Under the pieces are notes generated by a model. That model had not been told where the DNA came from, did no database searches, and saw only the letters and a list, made by a program, of their open reading frames with translations. The position numbers and the translations under genes were made by a program. Of a stretch of 64,000 nt of DNA, positions 15,539 to 24,101 are shown piece after piece (position 1 is the first letter of the stretch; each line of letters opens with the position of its first letter). Origin of the DNA: Actinomadura rayongensis (GTDB taxonomy: Bacteria; Actinomycetota; Actinomycetes; Streptosporangiales; Streptosporangiaceae). The stretch covers positions 62,001 through 126,000 of the forward strand of contig NZ_WUTW01000006.1 in assembly GCF_009831215.1 (NCBI RefSeq), in the 5' to 3' direction.

Positions 15539-17548
15539 ATGCCCGGGGGAACGCACGACGATCCGGAGCTCGCCGCCGAGCGGGCCTATCTCACCGACGC
15601 CCGCGCCGCGCTGCGCCGGATGCGCGAGCACGCCGAGGCCCAGTCCGCCGACACCGCCGCCGACTGGGTGTCGCGCCAGTTCCTGGAGTCCCTGCTCGAC
15701 CAGCGCGTGGCCGCGCTCGCCGACCGGCCGGACGCGCCGCTGTTCTTCGGCCGGATGGACGGTGCCCCCGCGCCCGGCGTGCCCGGCACGCTGTACATCG
15801 GGCGGCGGCACGTCCACGACGGCGCCGAGGGTCGTCCGCTCGTCCTGGACTGGCGCGCCCCGGTCGCTCGCGCGTTCTACCAGGCCGGCCCCGCCGACCC
15901 GCTCGGCTGGACGCGGCGCCGCCGGTTCGGCTTCCAGGGCGGCGACCTGACCGCCTACGAGGACGAGCCGCTGGACGGCCGCGCGCTCGGCCCGTCGGCG
16001 ATCCTCACCGCCGAGATCGAGCGGCCCCGCACCGGCCCGATGCGCGACATCGTCGCGACGATCCAGCCCGAGCAGGACGCGCTCGTGCGCGCGGACCTGC
16101 CCGTCACCGTCTGCGTCCAGGGCGCGCCCGGCACCGGGAAGACCGCCGTCGGCCTGCACCGCGCCGCCTACCTGCTGTTCGCGCACCGCGAGCGGCTGGC
16201 GCGGTCCGGCGTGCTGATCGTCGGCCCGAACCGCGCGTTCCTCGCCTACATCGCGGCCGTGCTGCCCGCGCTCGGCGAGGTCAGCGTCGAGCAGGCCACC
16301 GTGGACGACCTGCTCGGCGCCCCGACCGCCGCCGAGGACGCCGCGACCGCCGCGCTGAAGGGCGACGCGCGCATGGCGGGCGTGCTGCGCCGGGCGCTGT
16401 GGCTGCACGTCCGCAAGCCCGAGGACGGCCTGCTCGTGACGCGCGGCGTCAACCGGTACCGGCTCGCCGACCACGAGGTCCGCGAGATCGCCGCCGCGCT
16501 GCGCGGGACCGTCCGCTACGGCAACGGCCGCGCCATGTTCGCGCAGCGGCTCGCCCACCAGATCCTCGTCCGGATGGAGCGGCGCGGCGAGGCCCCCGAC
16601 GACCGCGTGCAGGACCAGGTCGCCCGGTCCAAGCCGGTGAAGGAACTGCTGGACCGCGTCTGGCCGAAGGTGACGCCCGAGCAGGTCCTGTACCGGCTGC
16701 TGGCGGACGCGGACTTCCTCGCCGACGCCGCGCGCGGCGCCCTCGACCCCGCCGAGCAGGCCGCCCTGCTCTGGCCGAAGCCGTACCGATCGCACCGGTC
16801 CGCGAAGTGGACCCGCGCCGACCGCGCCCTGCTGGACGAGCTGGCCGACCTCGTCGAGCGGACGCCGTCGCTCGGCCACCTCGTCGCCGACGAGGCGCAG
16901 GACCTGTCCGCGATGCAGCTCCGCGCGCTCGGCCGCCGCTGCGCGAACGGGTCCGCGACCGTCCTCGGCGACCTCGCGCAGGGCACGACGCCGTGGTCGG
17001 CGCGCTCGTGGAAGGAGGTGCTGGAGCATCTCGGGCTGGACGGGGAGGTGGCCGAGCTGGCGACCGGGTTCCGCGTCCCCGGCACCGTCCTGGACTTCGC
17101 CGCGCGGCTGCTCCCGCACGTCGCGCCGGGCCTGGCCGCGCCGCGCTCGCTGCGCGCGGGGGCCGGGGCGCTCGCCGTCCGCCGGGCGCCCGACCTCGCG
17201 GCGGCCGTGGTCGAGGCCGCGGCGGAGGCGCTGGAGCGGCCCGGTTCGGTCGCGGTCATCGCGCCCGACGCGGCGGTCGCCGGGCACGCCGCCGCGCTGG
17301 CCGGGGCCGGGATCGCGCACGGCGTGCTCGGCCCGGACGGCGCGCCGGACGGGACGGACGCGCGGCTGCTCGTCGTCCCCGCGACCGTCGCCAAGGGCCT
17401 GGAGTACGACCACGTGATCGTCGCCGAGCCCGCCGCGATCGCCGCCGCCGAGGAGCGCGGGCTCGCCCGGCTCTACGTCGTGCTGACCAGGGCCGTCAGC
17501 ACGCTGACCGTCCTGCACGCGGACGACCTGCCCGCCGCGCTGGCCTGA
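15539..17548 (+). CDS. helR: HelR/HelD-like RNA polymerase recycling ATPase
   Basis: A 669-residue UvrD/Rep-like (SF1) ATPase of the actinobacterial HelD/HelR type. Order of features: an N-terminal coiled region, the characteristic LVLDWRAPVARAFYQA stretch (about 100-115), Walker A GAPGTGKT (195-202), Walker B VADEAQD (about 448-454) and a C-terminal helicase-like domain ending LYVVLTRAVSTLTVLH. HelD-type proteins strip RNA polymerase from DNA and recycle it; HelR members also protect it from rifampicin. ATG 15539 follows GGAGGT at 15524-15529. No rifamycin-associated element (RAE) is recognisable in the 130 bases upstream, so constitutive recycling or another signal is possible. Confidence 0.82.
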   Translation: MPGGTHDDPELAAERAYLTDARAALRRMREHAEAQSADTAADWVSRQFLESLLDQRVAALADRPDAPLFFGRMDGAPAPGVPGTLYIGRRHVHDGAEGRPLVLDWRAPVARAFYQAGPADPLGWTRRRRFGFQGGDLTAYEDEPLDGRALGPSAILTAEIERPRTGPMRDIVATIQPEQDALVRADLPVTVCVQGAPGTGKTAVGLHRAAYLLFAHRERLARSGVLIVGPNRAFLAYIAAVLPALGEVSVEQATVDDLLGAPTAAEDAATAALKGDARMAGVLRRALWLHVRKPEDGLLVTRGVNRYRLADHEVREIAAALRGTVRYGNGRAMFAQRLAHQILVRMERRGEAPDDRVQDQVARSKPVKELLDRVWPKVTPEQVLYRLLADADFLADAARGALDPAEQAALLWPKPYRSHRSAKWTRADRALLDELADLVERTPSLGHLVADEAQDLSAMQLRALGRRCANGSATVLGDLAQGTTPWSARSWKEVLEHLGLDGEVAELATGFRVPGTVLDFAARLLPHVAPGLAAPRSLRAGAGALAVRRAPDLAAAVVEAAAEALERPGSVAVIAPDAAVAGHAAALAGAGIAHGVLGPDGAPDGTDARLLVVPATVAKGLEYDHVIVAEPAAIAAAEERGLARLYVVLTRAVSTLTVLHADDLPAALA

Positions 17549-17555
17549 CGGGGCG

Positions 17556-17584
17556 TTGACGCGGGCGGTCCCGGTTCCTAGGGT
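17556..17584 (+). promoter_or_regulatory. Strong promoter of the acyl-CoA dehydrogenase operon
   Basis: TTGACG (17556-17561), a 17-base spacer and TAGGGT (17579-17584) give a near-consensus housekeeping promoter. The start point would be about 17590-17592, at the edge of the operator. Confidence 0.7.
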
Positions 17585-17590
17585 GAGCGG

Positions 17591-17610
17591 CATACCGACC
17601 GGTTGGTATG
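17591..17610. promoter_or_regulatory. TetR-type operator, 20-bp near-perfect palindrome
   Basis: CATACCGACCGGTTGGTATG is palindromic except for one central pair of positions. It sits at +1 of the promoter just upstream, ideal for steric repression. The ACCGACCGGTYGGT core is typical of TetR-family operators controlling acyl-CoA dehydrogenases. The cognate repressor is not adjacent. Confidence 0.7.
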
Positions 17611-17624
17611 TGGAGGTCCGCCCC

Positions 17625-18818
17625 GTGAGCACAGCCCCGCCGGACGAAGCCGAGCTGCACCGGCGCGTCCGGGATTTCCTCGCCGTCCACGACCCGGCCG
17701 CGACCGCCCCGCGCGACTTCCTGCGCGCCCGCTTCGACGCCGGGCTCGCCTGGGTCCACTACCCGCCGGGCCTCGGCGGGCTCGGCGCGCCGCGCGCCCT
17801 CCAGGCCGGGGTCGACCGCCTGTTCGCGGCGGCGGGCGCGCCCGGCAACCAGCCCGAGCGCAACGCCATCGGCCTCGGCATGGCCGCCCCGACGATCCTC
17901 GCGTTCGGCACTGACGCGCAGAAGGAGCGGTTCCTGCGCCCCCTGTGGACGGGCGAGGAGATCTGGTGCCAACTCTTCAGCGAGCCCGGCGCCGGGTCCG
18001 ACCTCGCCGCGCTCGCGACCCGCGCCGTCCGCGACGGCGACGGCTGGACCGTGGACGGCCAGAAGGTCTGGACGTCGATGGCGCACGAGGCCCGGTTCGC
18101 GATCCTCGTCGCCCGCACCGACCCCGGCGTGCCCAAGCACCGCGGCATGACGTACTTCGTCTGCGACATGACCGACCCGGGCGTCGACGTCCGGCCGCTG
18201 CGGCAGATGACCGGCGAGGCCGAGTTCAACGAGGTGTTCCTCACCGGCGTCCGCATCCCCGACGAACACCGGCTCGGCGCCCCCGGCGACGGCTGGCGCG
18301 TCGCGATGGCCACGCTGATGAACGAGCGCGTCGCGATCGGCGGGCACGCCGCGCCGCGCGAGGGCGGCATGATCGGCGTCGTCGCCGCGCTCTGGCGCGA
18401 CCGTCCCGACCTGCGCACGCCCGGCCTGCACGCGGAGCTGCTGCGGCTGTGGGCCGACGCCGAGGCGGCCCGGCTCACCGGCGAGCGGCTGCGCCAGCAG
18501 CTCGCCGTGGGCGCGCCCGGCCCGGAGGGGTCGGCGGCCAAGCTCGCCTTCGCCCGCCTCAACCAGGAGATCTCCGGGCTGGAGCTGGAGCTGCTCGCCG
18601 AGGACGGCCTGCGCTACGACGACTGGACGATGCGCCGCCCCACCGAGGTCGACTTCACCCGCCGCTCACCCGGCTACCGCTACCTGCGCGCCAAGGGCAA
18701 TTCCATCGAGGGCGGCACCTCGGAGATCCTGCGCAACATCATCGCCGAGCGGATCCTCGGGCTGCCCGCCGAGCCCCGCGCCGACAAGGACGTGCCCTGG
18801 AAGGACCTCCCCAAGTGA
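17625..18818 (+). CDS. Acyl-CoA dehydrogenase, first subunit (FadE-like)
   Basis: A 397-residue flavoprotein of the acyl-CoA dehydrogenase family that oxidises an acyl-CoA to the enoyl-CoA. Recognisable parts are QLFSEPGAGSDLA (flavin/substrate), WTVDGQKVWTSMA, and the C-terminal NSIEGGTSEILRNIIAERI that carries the FAD contacts and usual catalytic glutamate region. GTG 17625 is chosen because GGAGG lies nine bases upstream; an earlier in-frame start at 17556 lies in the promoter. The next gene overlaps by four bases. Such unequal pairs (FadE26/27-like) form heterotetramers in sterol or bile-acid side-chain oxidation in actinomycetes, but no other steroid genes are in view. Confidence 0.9.
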   Translation: MSTAPPDEAELHRRVRDFLAVHDPAATAPRDFLRARFDAGLAWVHYPPGLGGLGAPRALQAGVDRLFAAAGAPGNQPERNAIGLGMAAPTILAFGTDAQKERFLRPLWTGEEIWCQLFSEPGAGSDLAALATRAVRDGDGWTVDGQKVWTSMAHEARFAILVARTDPGVPKHRGMTYFVCDMTDPGVDVRPLRQMTGEAEFNEVFLTGVRIPDEHRLGAPGDGWRVAMATLMNERVAIGGHAAPREGGMIGVVAALWRDRPDLRTPGLHAELLRLWADAEAARLTGERLRQQLAVGAPGPEGSAAKLAFARLNQEISGLELELLAEDGLRYDDWTMRRPTEVDFTRRSPGYRYLRAKGNSIEGGTSEILRNIIAERILGLPAEPRADKDVPWKDLPK

Positions 18819-19873
18819 GCGACCTGCTGTACTCCGACGTCGAGGACGACCTGCGCGCCGGGCTCCGCGCCCTACTTGCCGAGACCTGCGCCTGGCCCGA
18901 CGTCCTCGCCGGGACCGAGAAGGACGCGCCCTACGACGCCGCGCTCTGGGCGCGCCTGACGGAGATGGGCGTGACCGCGCTGCCGGTGCCCGAGACGGCG
19001 GGCGGCGCGGGCGCGTCGTGGCGGGAGGCGTCGGTGGTGCTGGAGGAGCTGGGCCGGGCCGTCGCGCCCGTCCCGTTCCTCGGCGCGGCCGTCCTCGGGA
19101 CCGCCGCGCTGCTCGCGGCGGGCGCCCCGGACCTCGCGGCGGACGCGTCGGCGGTCCTCGCCGTCCCGCTCAGCACCCCGCCCGGCGCGGTGCTCGACGG
19201 CGTCCGTGCGGCCGACGACGGGCGGCTGACCGGCGTGATCACGGCCGTGGCGGACGCGGGCGCGGCGGCGACGCTGCTCGTCCCGGCGGGCGACGGCCTG
19301 TACGCGGTGGACCCCGGCGCGGACGGCGTCCGCGTCACCGAGGTCGTCGCGCTCGACATGACCCGGCGGCTGTCGGACGTCGCGCTCGCCGACGCGCCCG
19401 CCCGCCGGATCGGGGACGCCGAAGCCGTCACCGCCGCGCTCACCACCGGCGCCGCGCTGCTGGCCGCCGAGCAGCTCGGCCTCGCCGAACGCTGCCTGGA
19501 GCTGACCGTCGAGTACGTGAAGACGCGGTACCAGTTCGGCCGCCCGGTCGGGTCCTACCAGGCGCTCAAGCACCGGCTCGCCGACCTGTGGGCGTCGGTC
19601 GCGCAGGCCCGCGCGGTCGTCCGGTACGCGGCCGGGTGCGCCGCGTCCGGCGACCCGGACCTGCCGGTCGCCGCCGCCGTCGCGCAGGCGCACTGCTCGG
19701 CCGCCGCCGTCCGCGCCGCCGAGGAGTGCGTGCAGATGCACGGCGGCATCGGGTTCACCTGGGAGCACCCGGCGCACCTGTACCTCAAGCGCGCCAAGAG
19801 CGCGTCCCTGGCGCTCGGCACCGCCGACCGGCACCGCGCCGCGCTCGCCGGGCTGGCGGACCTGCCCGCCTGA
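18815..19873 (+). CDS. Acyl-CoA dehydrogenase, second subunit (FadE-like)
   Basis: A 352-residue acyl-CoA dehydrogenase homologue, shorter than single-subunit enzymes. The C-terminal half has VEYVKTRYQFGRPVGSYQAL and HGGIGFTWEHPAHLYLKR, typical of the partner subunit in heteromeric FadE pairs. It starts at GTG 18815, overlapping the previous stop as GTGA, so translation is coupled. In such heteromers only one subunit type usually has a full active site. The N-terminal lid region is divergent and Ala-rich. Confidence 0.9.
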   Translation: MSDLLYSDVEDDLRAGLRALLAETCAWPDVLAGTEKDAPYDAALWARLTEMGVTALPVPETAGGAGASWREASVVLEELGRAVAPVPFLGAAVLGTAALLAAGAPDLAADASAVLAVPLSTPPGAVLDGVRAADDGRLTGVITAVADAGAAATLLVPAGDGLYAVDPGADGVRVTEVVALDMTRRLSDVALADAPARRIGDAEAVTAALTTGAALLAAEQLGLAERCLELTVEYVKTRYQFGRPVGSYQALKHRLADLWASVAQARAVVRYAAGCAASGDPDLPVAAAVAQAHCSAAAVRAAEECVQMHGGIGFTWEHPAHLYLKRAKSASLALGTADRHRAALAGLADLPA

Positions 19874-19889
19874 CGGCCCGTCCGGGGAC

Positions 19890-20417
19890 TCAGCCCGCGC
19901 GCCACCCGAAGCGGAAGCCCCGGCCGCGTCCGGACGGGCGTCCGCCGGCGGCCAGCGACTCCAGCAGCGCGTCCATCGCCGGGGGCCGCACGCACACCAG
20001 CGTCGCGCGGGCGCGCCGGGCGCAGTGCAGCCGCACCGACGGCCGCAGCAGCCGCGACAGCGCCGACCGCTCGCCGCGCCCGACCACGAGCAGGTCGTCC
20101 TCCCGGGCGATGCGGACGAGCACCGAGCCGGGCTCGCCGATCAGCACGAGCGTCTCGGGCCGGGGCACGTCGGCGGCGACCTCGGCGAGCAGCCGCTCCA
20201 CGAGGTCGATCCCGGCCGCGTACAGCGCCTCGGTCACGCCGCCGCCGAGCTGCCCGGCCGCCGACACGTGCGGGGGCAGCGGCGCGGCGTGGACGACGAG
20301 CAGCGGCAGGCCGCGCAGCCGCGCCTCGCCGATCGCCCAGGCGAGGGCGCAGCGCGCGCCGGCCGAGTCGTCGACCCCCACGACCACGCGCGGGCCGCCC
20401 GCGGGCCTCACGATCAC
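19890..20417 (-). CDS. Universal stress protein family (USP) member
   Basis: A 175-residue single USP domain. It begins with RVVVGVDDSAGARCALAWAI, the typical first strand and Asp of the UspA nucleotide fold, and ends ATLVCVRPP. The ATP-binding motif of USPs (G-x2-G-x9-G-S/T) is not intact; the corresponding region reads VVGRGERSALSRLLRPS, so it may not bind ATP. GTG 20417 has GGGAGGAAAG just before it. Convergent with the acyl-CoA dehydrogenase operon (16 bases apart). Two GTTTTACC repeats lie in its upstream region. Confidence 0.75.
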   Translation of the reverse strand: MIVRPAGGPRVVVGVDDSAGARCALAWAIGEARLRGLPLLVVHAAPLPPHVSAAGQLGGGVTEALYAAGIDLVERLLAEVAADVPRPETLVLIGEPGSVLVRIAREDDLLVVGRGERSALSRLLRPSVRLHCARRARATLVCVRPPAMDALLESLAAGGRPSGRGRGFRFGWRAG

Positions 20418-20499
20418 CTTTCCTCCCGGGGACGCCGGGCACGGGTGCGTGCGTCGGTTACGGCTTCCAGGGTGCAGGCTCGGCGGTCGCCGCGAAAGG

Positions 20500-20528
20500 G
20501 TTTTACCTTCACCCGCCGATGTTTTACC
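20500..20528. repeat. Two direct GTTTTACC repeats, 21 bp apart
   Basis: Identical octamers at 20500-20507 and 20521-20528 are exactly two helical turns apart in the intergenic region between the USP gene and the sigma factor gene. They look like tandem activator or repressor half-sites. They sit 83-111 bases upstream of the USP start and 110-138 bases upstream of the sigma factor start. Confidence 0.4.
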
Positions 20529-20637
20529 GCCTTGTGGCGTCGCGCGGGTCCGCCTGGACCGTTCTGTCGGTGCCGTCGCCTACGCTCGGGCCACCGCGAC
20601 ACCGTCCAGCAGCACCGTTCAGCGAAGGCGAACCACG

Positions 20638-21639
20638 ATGCCGACCACCGCGCCCGACCGGGAGAGCGAGTTCCAGCGGCTGACCGCCGCGCACCGGCGC
20701 GAGCTGCTCGCCCACTGTTATCGCATGCTCGGTTCCATCCACGACGCCGAGGACCAGGTGCAGGAGACCTACCTGCGCGCCTGGCGGGCCTACGACGGGT
20801 TCGAGGGACGCTCCTCGCCGCGCTCCTGGCTCTACACGATCGCGACGAACGTCTGCCTGACCGCGCTGGAGCAGCGCGGGCGCCGTCCGCTGCCGAGCGG
20901 GATCGGCGCCCCGGCCGATCCCGAGCGCCCGGTCGTCGCGGCCCCCGAGGTCCCGTGGCTGGAGCCCGCGCCGGACGCGGTGCTCGCCGCCGGGCCGGGC
21001 GCCGCCGATCCGGCCGCCGTCGCGCAGTCCCACGAGGCCAGCCGGCTCGCGTTCGTCGCCGCGCTCCAGCACCTGGCGCCCCGGCAGCGCGCGGTGCTGC
21101 TGCTGCGCGACGTGCTGCGCTGGAAGGCCGCCGAGGTCGCCGTCCTGCTGGAGACGACGACCGCGTCGGTCAACAGCGCGCTGCAACGGGCGCGGGCGCG
21201 GCTGGCCGAGGTCGGGCCGGACCCCGACGCGCTCGCCGAGCCCGGCGACCCGCGCACCCGCGCCCTGCTGGACCGCTACACCCGGGCGTTCGAGGCCGCC
21301 GACGTCGGCGCGCTGGTCGAGCTGTTCCGGCGGGACGCGCTGTGGGAGATGCCGCCGTTCCCCGAGTGGTTCCGGGGCGCCGAGGCGATCACGCGGCTCA
21401 TCGCGATCCAGTGCGACCCCGAGCCGGGGGAGCTGCGGCTGGTGCCGACGGCCGCGAACGGCCAGCCCGCGTACGGGATGTACCGGCGCGGCCCGGACGG
21501 CGTCCACCGGCCGTTCCAGCTCCAGGTGCTCACGATCTCCGGGGGCGTGGTCGTCCACGTCGCGGCGTTCTTCGACACGAGCCTGTTCGCGGTCTTCGGC
21601 CTGCCCGAGACGTGGCCGGGGGACGCCGTCGGCCGGTGA
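20638..21639 (+). CDS. ECF sigma factor with C-terminal SnoaL-like domain (SigG-type)
   Basis: A 333-residue sigma-70 family protein. Region 2 (about residues 10-85) includes HCYRMLGSIHDAEDQVQETY and the -10-recognition helix FEGRSSPRSWLYTIATN. Region 4 (about 138-190) has LQHLAPRQRAVLLLRDVLRW. The C-terminal ~130 residues form a SnoaL/NTF2-like domain (LLDRYTRAFEAADVGALVELF). This layout matches M. tuberculosis SigG and related ECF groups in which the C-terminal domain, not a separate anti-sigma factor, modulates activity. No anti-sigma gene is adjacent, consistent with this. ATG 20638 has AAGG at a usable distance. Confidence 0.88.
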   Translation: MPTTAPDRESEFQRLTAAHRRELLAHCYRMLGSIHDAEDQVQETYLRAWRAYDGFEGRSSPRSWLYTIATNVCLTALEQRGRRPLPSGIGAPADPERPVVAAPEVPWLEPAPDAVLAAGPGAADPAAVAQSHEASRLAFVAALQHLAPRQRAVLLLRDVLRWKAAEVAVLLETTTASVNSALQRARARLAEVGPDPDALAEPGDPRTRALLDRYTRAFEAADVGALVELFRRDALWEMPPFPEWFRGAEAITRLIAIQCDPEPGELRLVPTAANGQPAYGMYRRGPDGVHRPFQLQVLTISGGVVVHVAAFFDTSLFAVFGLPETWPGDAVGR

Positions 21640-21672
21640 GACACAGGTCACGATCTGGCAGTGGCTGAAATT

Positions 21673-21701
21673 TTGCATCCTGCGCAAGTTCGTTCTACGG
21701 T
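21673..21701 (+). promoter_or_regulatory. Promoter of the MmpL gene with overlapping dyad
   Basis: TTGCAT (21673-21678), 17 bases, TACGGT (21696-21701). The -35 box is part of a dyad TTGC-N7-GCAA (21673-21687), a possible operator. Confidence 0.5.
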
Positions 21702-21814
21702 GAGGATCACGACCGTGGACGCAGGACCGCGCGCGCCCGGCCCCTGACCGCCGGGAACCGCCCCACCGCCCGATCCTCGTGACCTCCGGGACGCCCGACC
21801 GCGTCCCGGCGACG

Positions 21815-24004
21815 ATGGGACTCCCCCTCTTGGCCACCTTCCTGTACCGGCTCGGCCGGTTCTCCTTCCGCCGCCGGCGGCTCGTCGCCCTCGTCTGGGC
21901 GGCGCTGGTCGTCCTGTGCGGGGTGGGCGCCGCGACCCTGCACGGCCAGACCTCCGACGACTTCTCCGTCCCCGGCACCGAGTCCCAGCGCGCGATCGAC
22001 CTGCTCAAGGACAAGATGCCGCAGGCCAACGCCGACGGCGCGACCGCGAGCATGGTGTTCGCGGCCGGGCCCGGCGGCACCCTGACGTCCGGCCCGGCCC
22101 GGGACGCCGTGGAGCGCGCGGTCGCCGCGCTGCGCACGAGCCCGCAGGTCGCGTCCGTCGCCGACCCCTACGCCGCCAGGGCCGTGTCGCCCGACGGCCG
22201 GACGGCGCACGCCGAGGTGGCCTACAAGGTCGTCCCGATCGACGTGACCGACCAGGCCAGGGAGGCGCTGACCGCCGTCGCCGCGCAGGCCCGCTCCACC
22301 GGGCTGACGGTCGAGACGCGCGGCACCGCGACGCAGGCGACGCCCGAGCAGAGCGCCACCGAGGTCATCGGCGTGGCCGTCGCCGCCGTCGTCCTGTTCA
22401 TCACGTTCGGGTCGCTGATCGCGGCCGGGCTGCCGCTGCTGAACGCGATCCTCGGCGTGGCGATCGCGATGTCGCTGATCACGGCCGCCACCGGCTTCCT
22501 CGACATGAGCTCGTTCACCTCGACGCTCGCGCTGATGCTCGGCCTCGCCGTCGCCATCGACTACTCGCTGTTCATCGTGTCCCGCTACCGGCACGAGATC
22601 GCCGAGGGGCGCGAGCCCGCCGAGGCCGCCGGACGCGCCGTCGGGACGGCCGGGTCCGCCGTCGTGTTCGCGGGCCTCACCGTCGTCATCGCGCTCGCCG
22701 GGCTGTCGGTCGTCGGGCTGCCCGTCCTCACCCAGATGGGGCTCGCCGCGGCCGTCGCGGTCGTCGTCGCCGTCCTCATCGCGCTCAGCCTGCTGCCCGC
22801 CCTGCTCGGGTTCGGCGGCCGGCGCGTGGCCCGCGCGGGCTCGCGGCTCGTGCGCGGCGGCCCCCGGCCCGGCCGCGCCCCGGCGGGGGAGCGGTGGGCG
22901 CGGTTCGTGCTGCGCCGCCCCCTGCCGGTGCTGCTGCTGGCCGTCCTCGGGCTCGGCGTCGTCGCGGTGCCGACGCTGGACCTGCGGCTCGGGCTGCCCG
23001 GGGACGAGGTCGCCGCGCCGTCCACCACCCAGCGCAAGGCGTACGACATGCTGAGCGACGGGTTCGGGCCCGGCTTCAACGGGCCGCTGCTCGTCCTCGT
23101 CGAGGGCACGGGCGTCAAGGCCCGCGCGGAGGCGTTCGCGGGCGAGCTGCGGACGCTCCCGGACGTCAAGGTCGTCTCCCGGCCCGCCGTCAACACCGCG
23201 CGGGACACCGCGCTGCTCACCGTCGTGCCCCGCAGCGGGCCGAGCGAGGACGGCACCGAGAAGCTCGTCGGCGCCATCCGGGACCGGGCCGCCGCGTCCG
23301 GGACCGACGCGATGGTCACCGGGCAGACGGCCATGAACATCGACATCTCGGCCAAGATGTCGGGCGCGCTCGTGCCGTATCTCGCGGTCGTCGTCGGGCT
23401 GGCGTTCCTGCTGCTCCTGCTGGTGTTCCGGTCGATCATGGTGCCGCTGAAGGCGACCGCCGGGTTCCTGCTCACCGTGCTCGCCACGTTCGGCGCCGTC
23501 GTGGCGGTGTTCCAGTGGGGCTGGCTCGACGGGCTCCTCGGCGTCGAGACGACCGGCCCGATCATGAGCCTCATGCCGATCTTCATGATCGGCGTCGTGT
23601 TCGGGCTCGCGATGGACTACCAGGTCTTCCTCGTCACCCGGATGCGCGAGGAGTACGTCCACGGCGCGTCGCCGCACGAGGCGGTCGCCGTCGGGTTCCG
23701 GCACGGCGCCCGCGTCGTCACGGCCGCCGCCGTCATCATGATCGCCGTCTTCGCCGGGTTCCTCGCCTCGGACGAGACGATGATCAAGCTGATGGGCTTC
23801 GCGCTGTCGGCGGGCGTGCTGTTCGACGCGTTCGTCGTCCGGATGACGATCGTCCCGGCCGCGATGGCCCTCGCCGGGCGCGCCGCCTGGTGGCTGCCCC
23901 GGTGGCTCGACCGCCTTCTGCCCAACGTGGACGTCGAGGGCGAACGGCTGCGGCACCGGCTCGCCGCCGACCCCGGCCGCGAACCGGCCGCCGTCGGCAC
24001 CTGA
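21815..24004 (+). CDS. MmpL/RND-family membrane transporter
   Basis: A 729-residue MMPL transporter with two repeats of one plus five membrane helices and two extracytoplasmic domains. Signature segments are GLAVAIDYSLFIVSRYRHE (first repeat) and GLAMDYQVFLVTRMREEY (second repeat), each with the Asp-Tyr pair that takes part in proton relay in MmpL proteins. The family exports lipids, siderophores or drugs. Start is uncertain: ATG 21815 is used; GTG 21779 and TTG 21830 are also in frame, and the protein resembles family members beginning at the LATFLYRLGRF point. No clear ribosome site is present. A strong hairpin follows the gene. Confidence 0.88.
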   Translation: MGLPLLATFLYRLGRFSFRRRRLVALVWAALVVLCGVGAATLHGQTSDDFSVPGTESQRAIDLLKDKMPQANADGATASMVFAAGPGGTLTSGPARDAVERAVAALRTSPQVASVADPYAARAVSPDGRTAHAEVAYKVVPIDVTDQAREALTAVAAQARSTGLTVETRGTATQATPEQSATEVIGVAVAAVVLFITFGSLIAAGLPLLNAILGVAIAMSLITAATGFLDMSSFTSTLALMLGLAVAIDYSLFIVSRYRHEIAEGREPAEAAGRAVGTAGSAVVFAGLTVVIALAGLSVVGLPVLTQMGLAAAVAVVVAVLIALSLLPALLGFGGRRVARAGSRLVRGGPRPGRAPAGERWARFVLRRPLPVLLLAVLGLGVVAVPTLDLRLGLPGDEVAAPSTTQRKAYDMLSDGFGPGFNGPLLVLVEGTGVKARAEAFAGELRTLPDVKVVSRPAVNTARDTALLTVVPRSGPSEDGTEKLVGAIRDRAAASGTDAMVTGQTAMNIDISAKMSGALVPYLAVVVGLAFLLLLLVFRSIMVPLKATAGFLLTVLATFGAVVAVFQWGWLDGLLGVETTGPIMSLMPIFMIGVVFGLAMDYQVFLVTRMREEYVHGASPHEAVAVGFRHGARVVTAAAVIMIAVFAGFLASDETMIKLMGFALSAGVLFDAFVVRMTIVPAAMALAGRAAWWLPRWLDRLLPNVDVEGERLRHRLAADPGREPAAVGT

Positions 24005-24046
24005 CGGATCCGGGGGCCGTCCCGCGCGGACGGCCCCCGGGATCCG
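24005..24046 (+). terminator. Rho-independent-type hairpin after MmpL gene
   Basis: Inner stem 24011-24022 with 24028-24039 (12 perfect pairs, five-base loop), extended after a one-base bulge by further pairing of 24005-24010 with 24040-24046. No U-tract. Confidence 0.65.
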
Positions 24047-24101
24047 CACCCCGCCGCGCCGCGCACGACCCGGCGGACTCCACCCCCCGAAGGACCGCCT
24101 C

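Noticed and set aside
20500..20528. Pho box (GTTCACC direct repeats)
   Set aside because: The octamer is GTTTTACC and the spacing is 21 bases, not the 11-base period of Pho boxes.
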